Below, piece by piece: positions 32,098-32,264 of a DNA stretch of 32,264 bases. Location of the stretch: contig JASFQI010000010.1 of the NCBI GenBank assembly GCA_050115555.1, positions 1-32,264 on the forward strand, in the 5' to 3' direction. This DNA is from JASFQI01 sp050115555 (lineage in GTDB: Bacteria; Desulfobacterota; DSM-4660; Desulfatiglandales; HGW-15). Numbering within the stretch: position 1 is the first letter of the stretch; each line of letters opens with the position of its first letter. The position numbers and the translations under genes are program-made. The notes under the pieces are model-generated. The model was not told the DNA's origin. It did not search any database and was given only the letters and a program-made list of their open reading frames with translations.

Positions 32098-32264
32098 CTA
32101 CTTCTGTTCCGGCCAGGCAGGTTTTGGATACACAGGCTCGGCCGTAGCCGTCTCCTTGGGCCAGATGATCTCCAGGTCTCCCTTCTGATACTGCAGGATC
32201 ATGCTGGGTGTGACTTTGTTCTCCGTCCCAGAGAAGGCGACAGGTCCGTTGATGGTGCTGAACT
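32098..32264 (-). CDS. ABC transporter substrate-binding protein, C-terminal end (start outside window)
   Basis: Only the last 54 residues are present; the frame is open to the right edge. The sequence T-I-N-G-P-V-A-F-S-G-T-E-N-K, P-S-M-I-L-Q-Y-Q-K-G-D-L-E-I-I-W-P-K and a closing P-A-W-P-E-Q-K is the standard C-terminal end of LivJ/AmiC-type periplasmic binding proteins. It is upstream of livH on the same strand and supplies the missing binding component of the transporter. The ligand cannot be judged from the fragment. Confidence 0.88.
   Translation of the reverse strand, partial: FSTINGPVAFSGTENKVTPSMILQYQKGDLEIIWPKETATAEPVYPKPAWPEQK

Overview
The window looks like a chromosome segment of an anaerobic, G+C-rich bacterium of the Desulfobacterota (former Deltaproteobacteria) type. 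The evidence is the mix of genes: ferredoxin-type Fe-S proteins, c-type multihaem cytochromes, a DsrE-like sulfur protein, LarE, MobA with a molybdopterin oxidoreductase, paired TRAP transporters, a UbiD decarboxylase, and at least three genes that only make sense if UGA is read as selenocysteine (Sec). No rRNA, tRNA, CRISPR array or insertion sequence was recognised.

Layout. 1-2.6 kb: 3' end of an HD-domain protein with a Cys-rich N-terminal segment, a two-cluster ferredoxin protein, a small cupin and a convergent universal stress protein. 2.7-5.6 kb: a soluble multi-PAS hybrid histidine kinase. 5.7-8.6 kb: a YcaO-TPR protein and LarE on the minus strand, separated by a long imperfect palindrome. 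8.7-12.2 kb: the most interesting region. It holds a 5'-truncated remnant of an octahaem cytochrome, two tandem HMA-fold lipoproteins each with an in-frame UGA at the same codon, and, divergent from them, a rhodanese-octahaem cytochrome lipoprotein with an in-frame UGA at the rhodanese active site. A DsrE-like protein converges on the last of these. Each of the three UGAs is followed at the right distance by a SECIS-like hairpin with G in the apical loop. 12.4-15.1 kb: a Cys-rich hypothetical protein, a CNNM/CBS membrane protein and MobA. 15.6-16.8 kb: a histone-deacetylase-family hydrolase.

16.8-32.3 kb is almost entirely on the minus strand and looks like a catabolic and uptake locus. Read in the direction of transcription it runs: end of an ABC substrate-binding protein, livH, livM, livG, livF, terminator; then dctP-dctQ-dctM, ubiD, a membrane Fe-S protein and a zinc-ribbon protein; then a second dctP-dctQ-dctM and a cytoplasmic molybdopterin oxidoreductase. 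The likely theme is uptake of carboxylates (possibly aromatic) followed by prenylated-FMN decarboxylation and a Mo/W-dependent redox or hydration step. The substrate cannot be read from the sequence.

The standout is the Sec cluster at 9.3-11.8 kb. An annotation that treats UGA only as stop would split all three genes: the lipoproteins would appear as about 42-residue fragments and the cytochrome as two pieces. The cluster suggests an extracytoplasmic selenium, sulfur or metal redox module resembling the Ext selenite/tellurite and electron-conduit loci of Geobacter, here with a modified HMA metal-site motif (Cys-x-Sec in place of Met-x-Cys-x-x-Cys).
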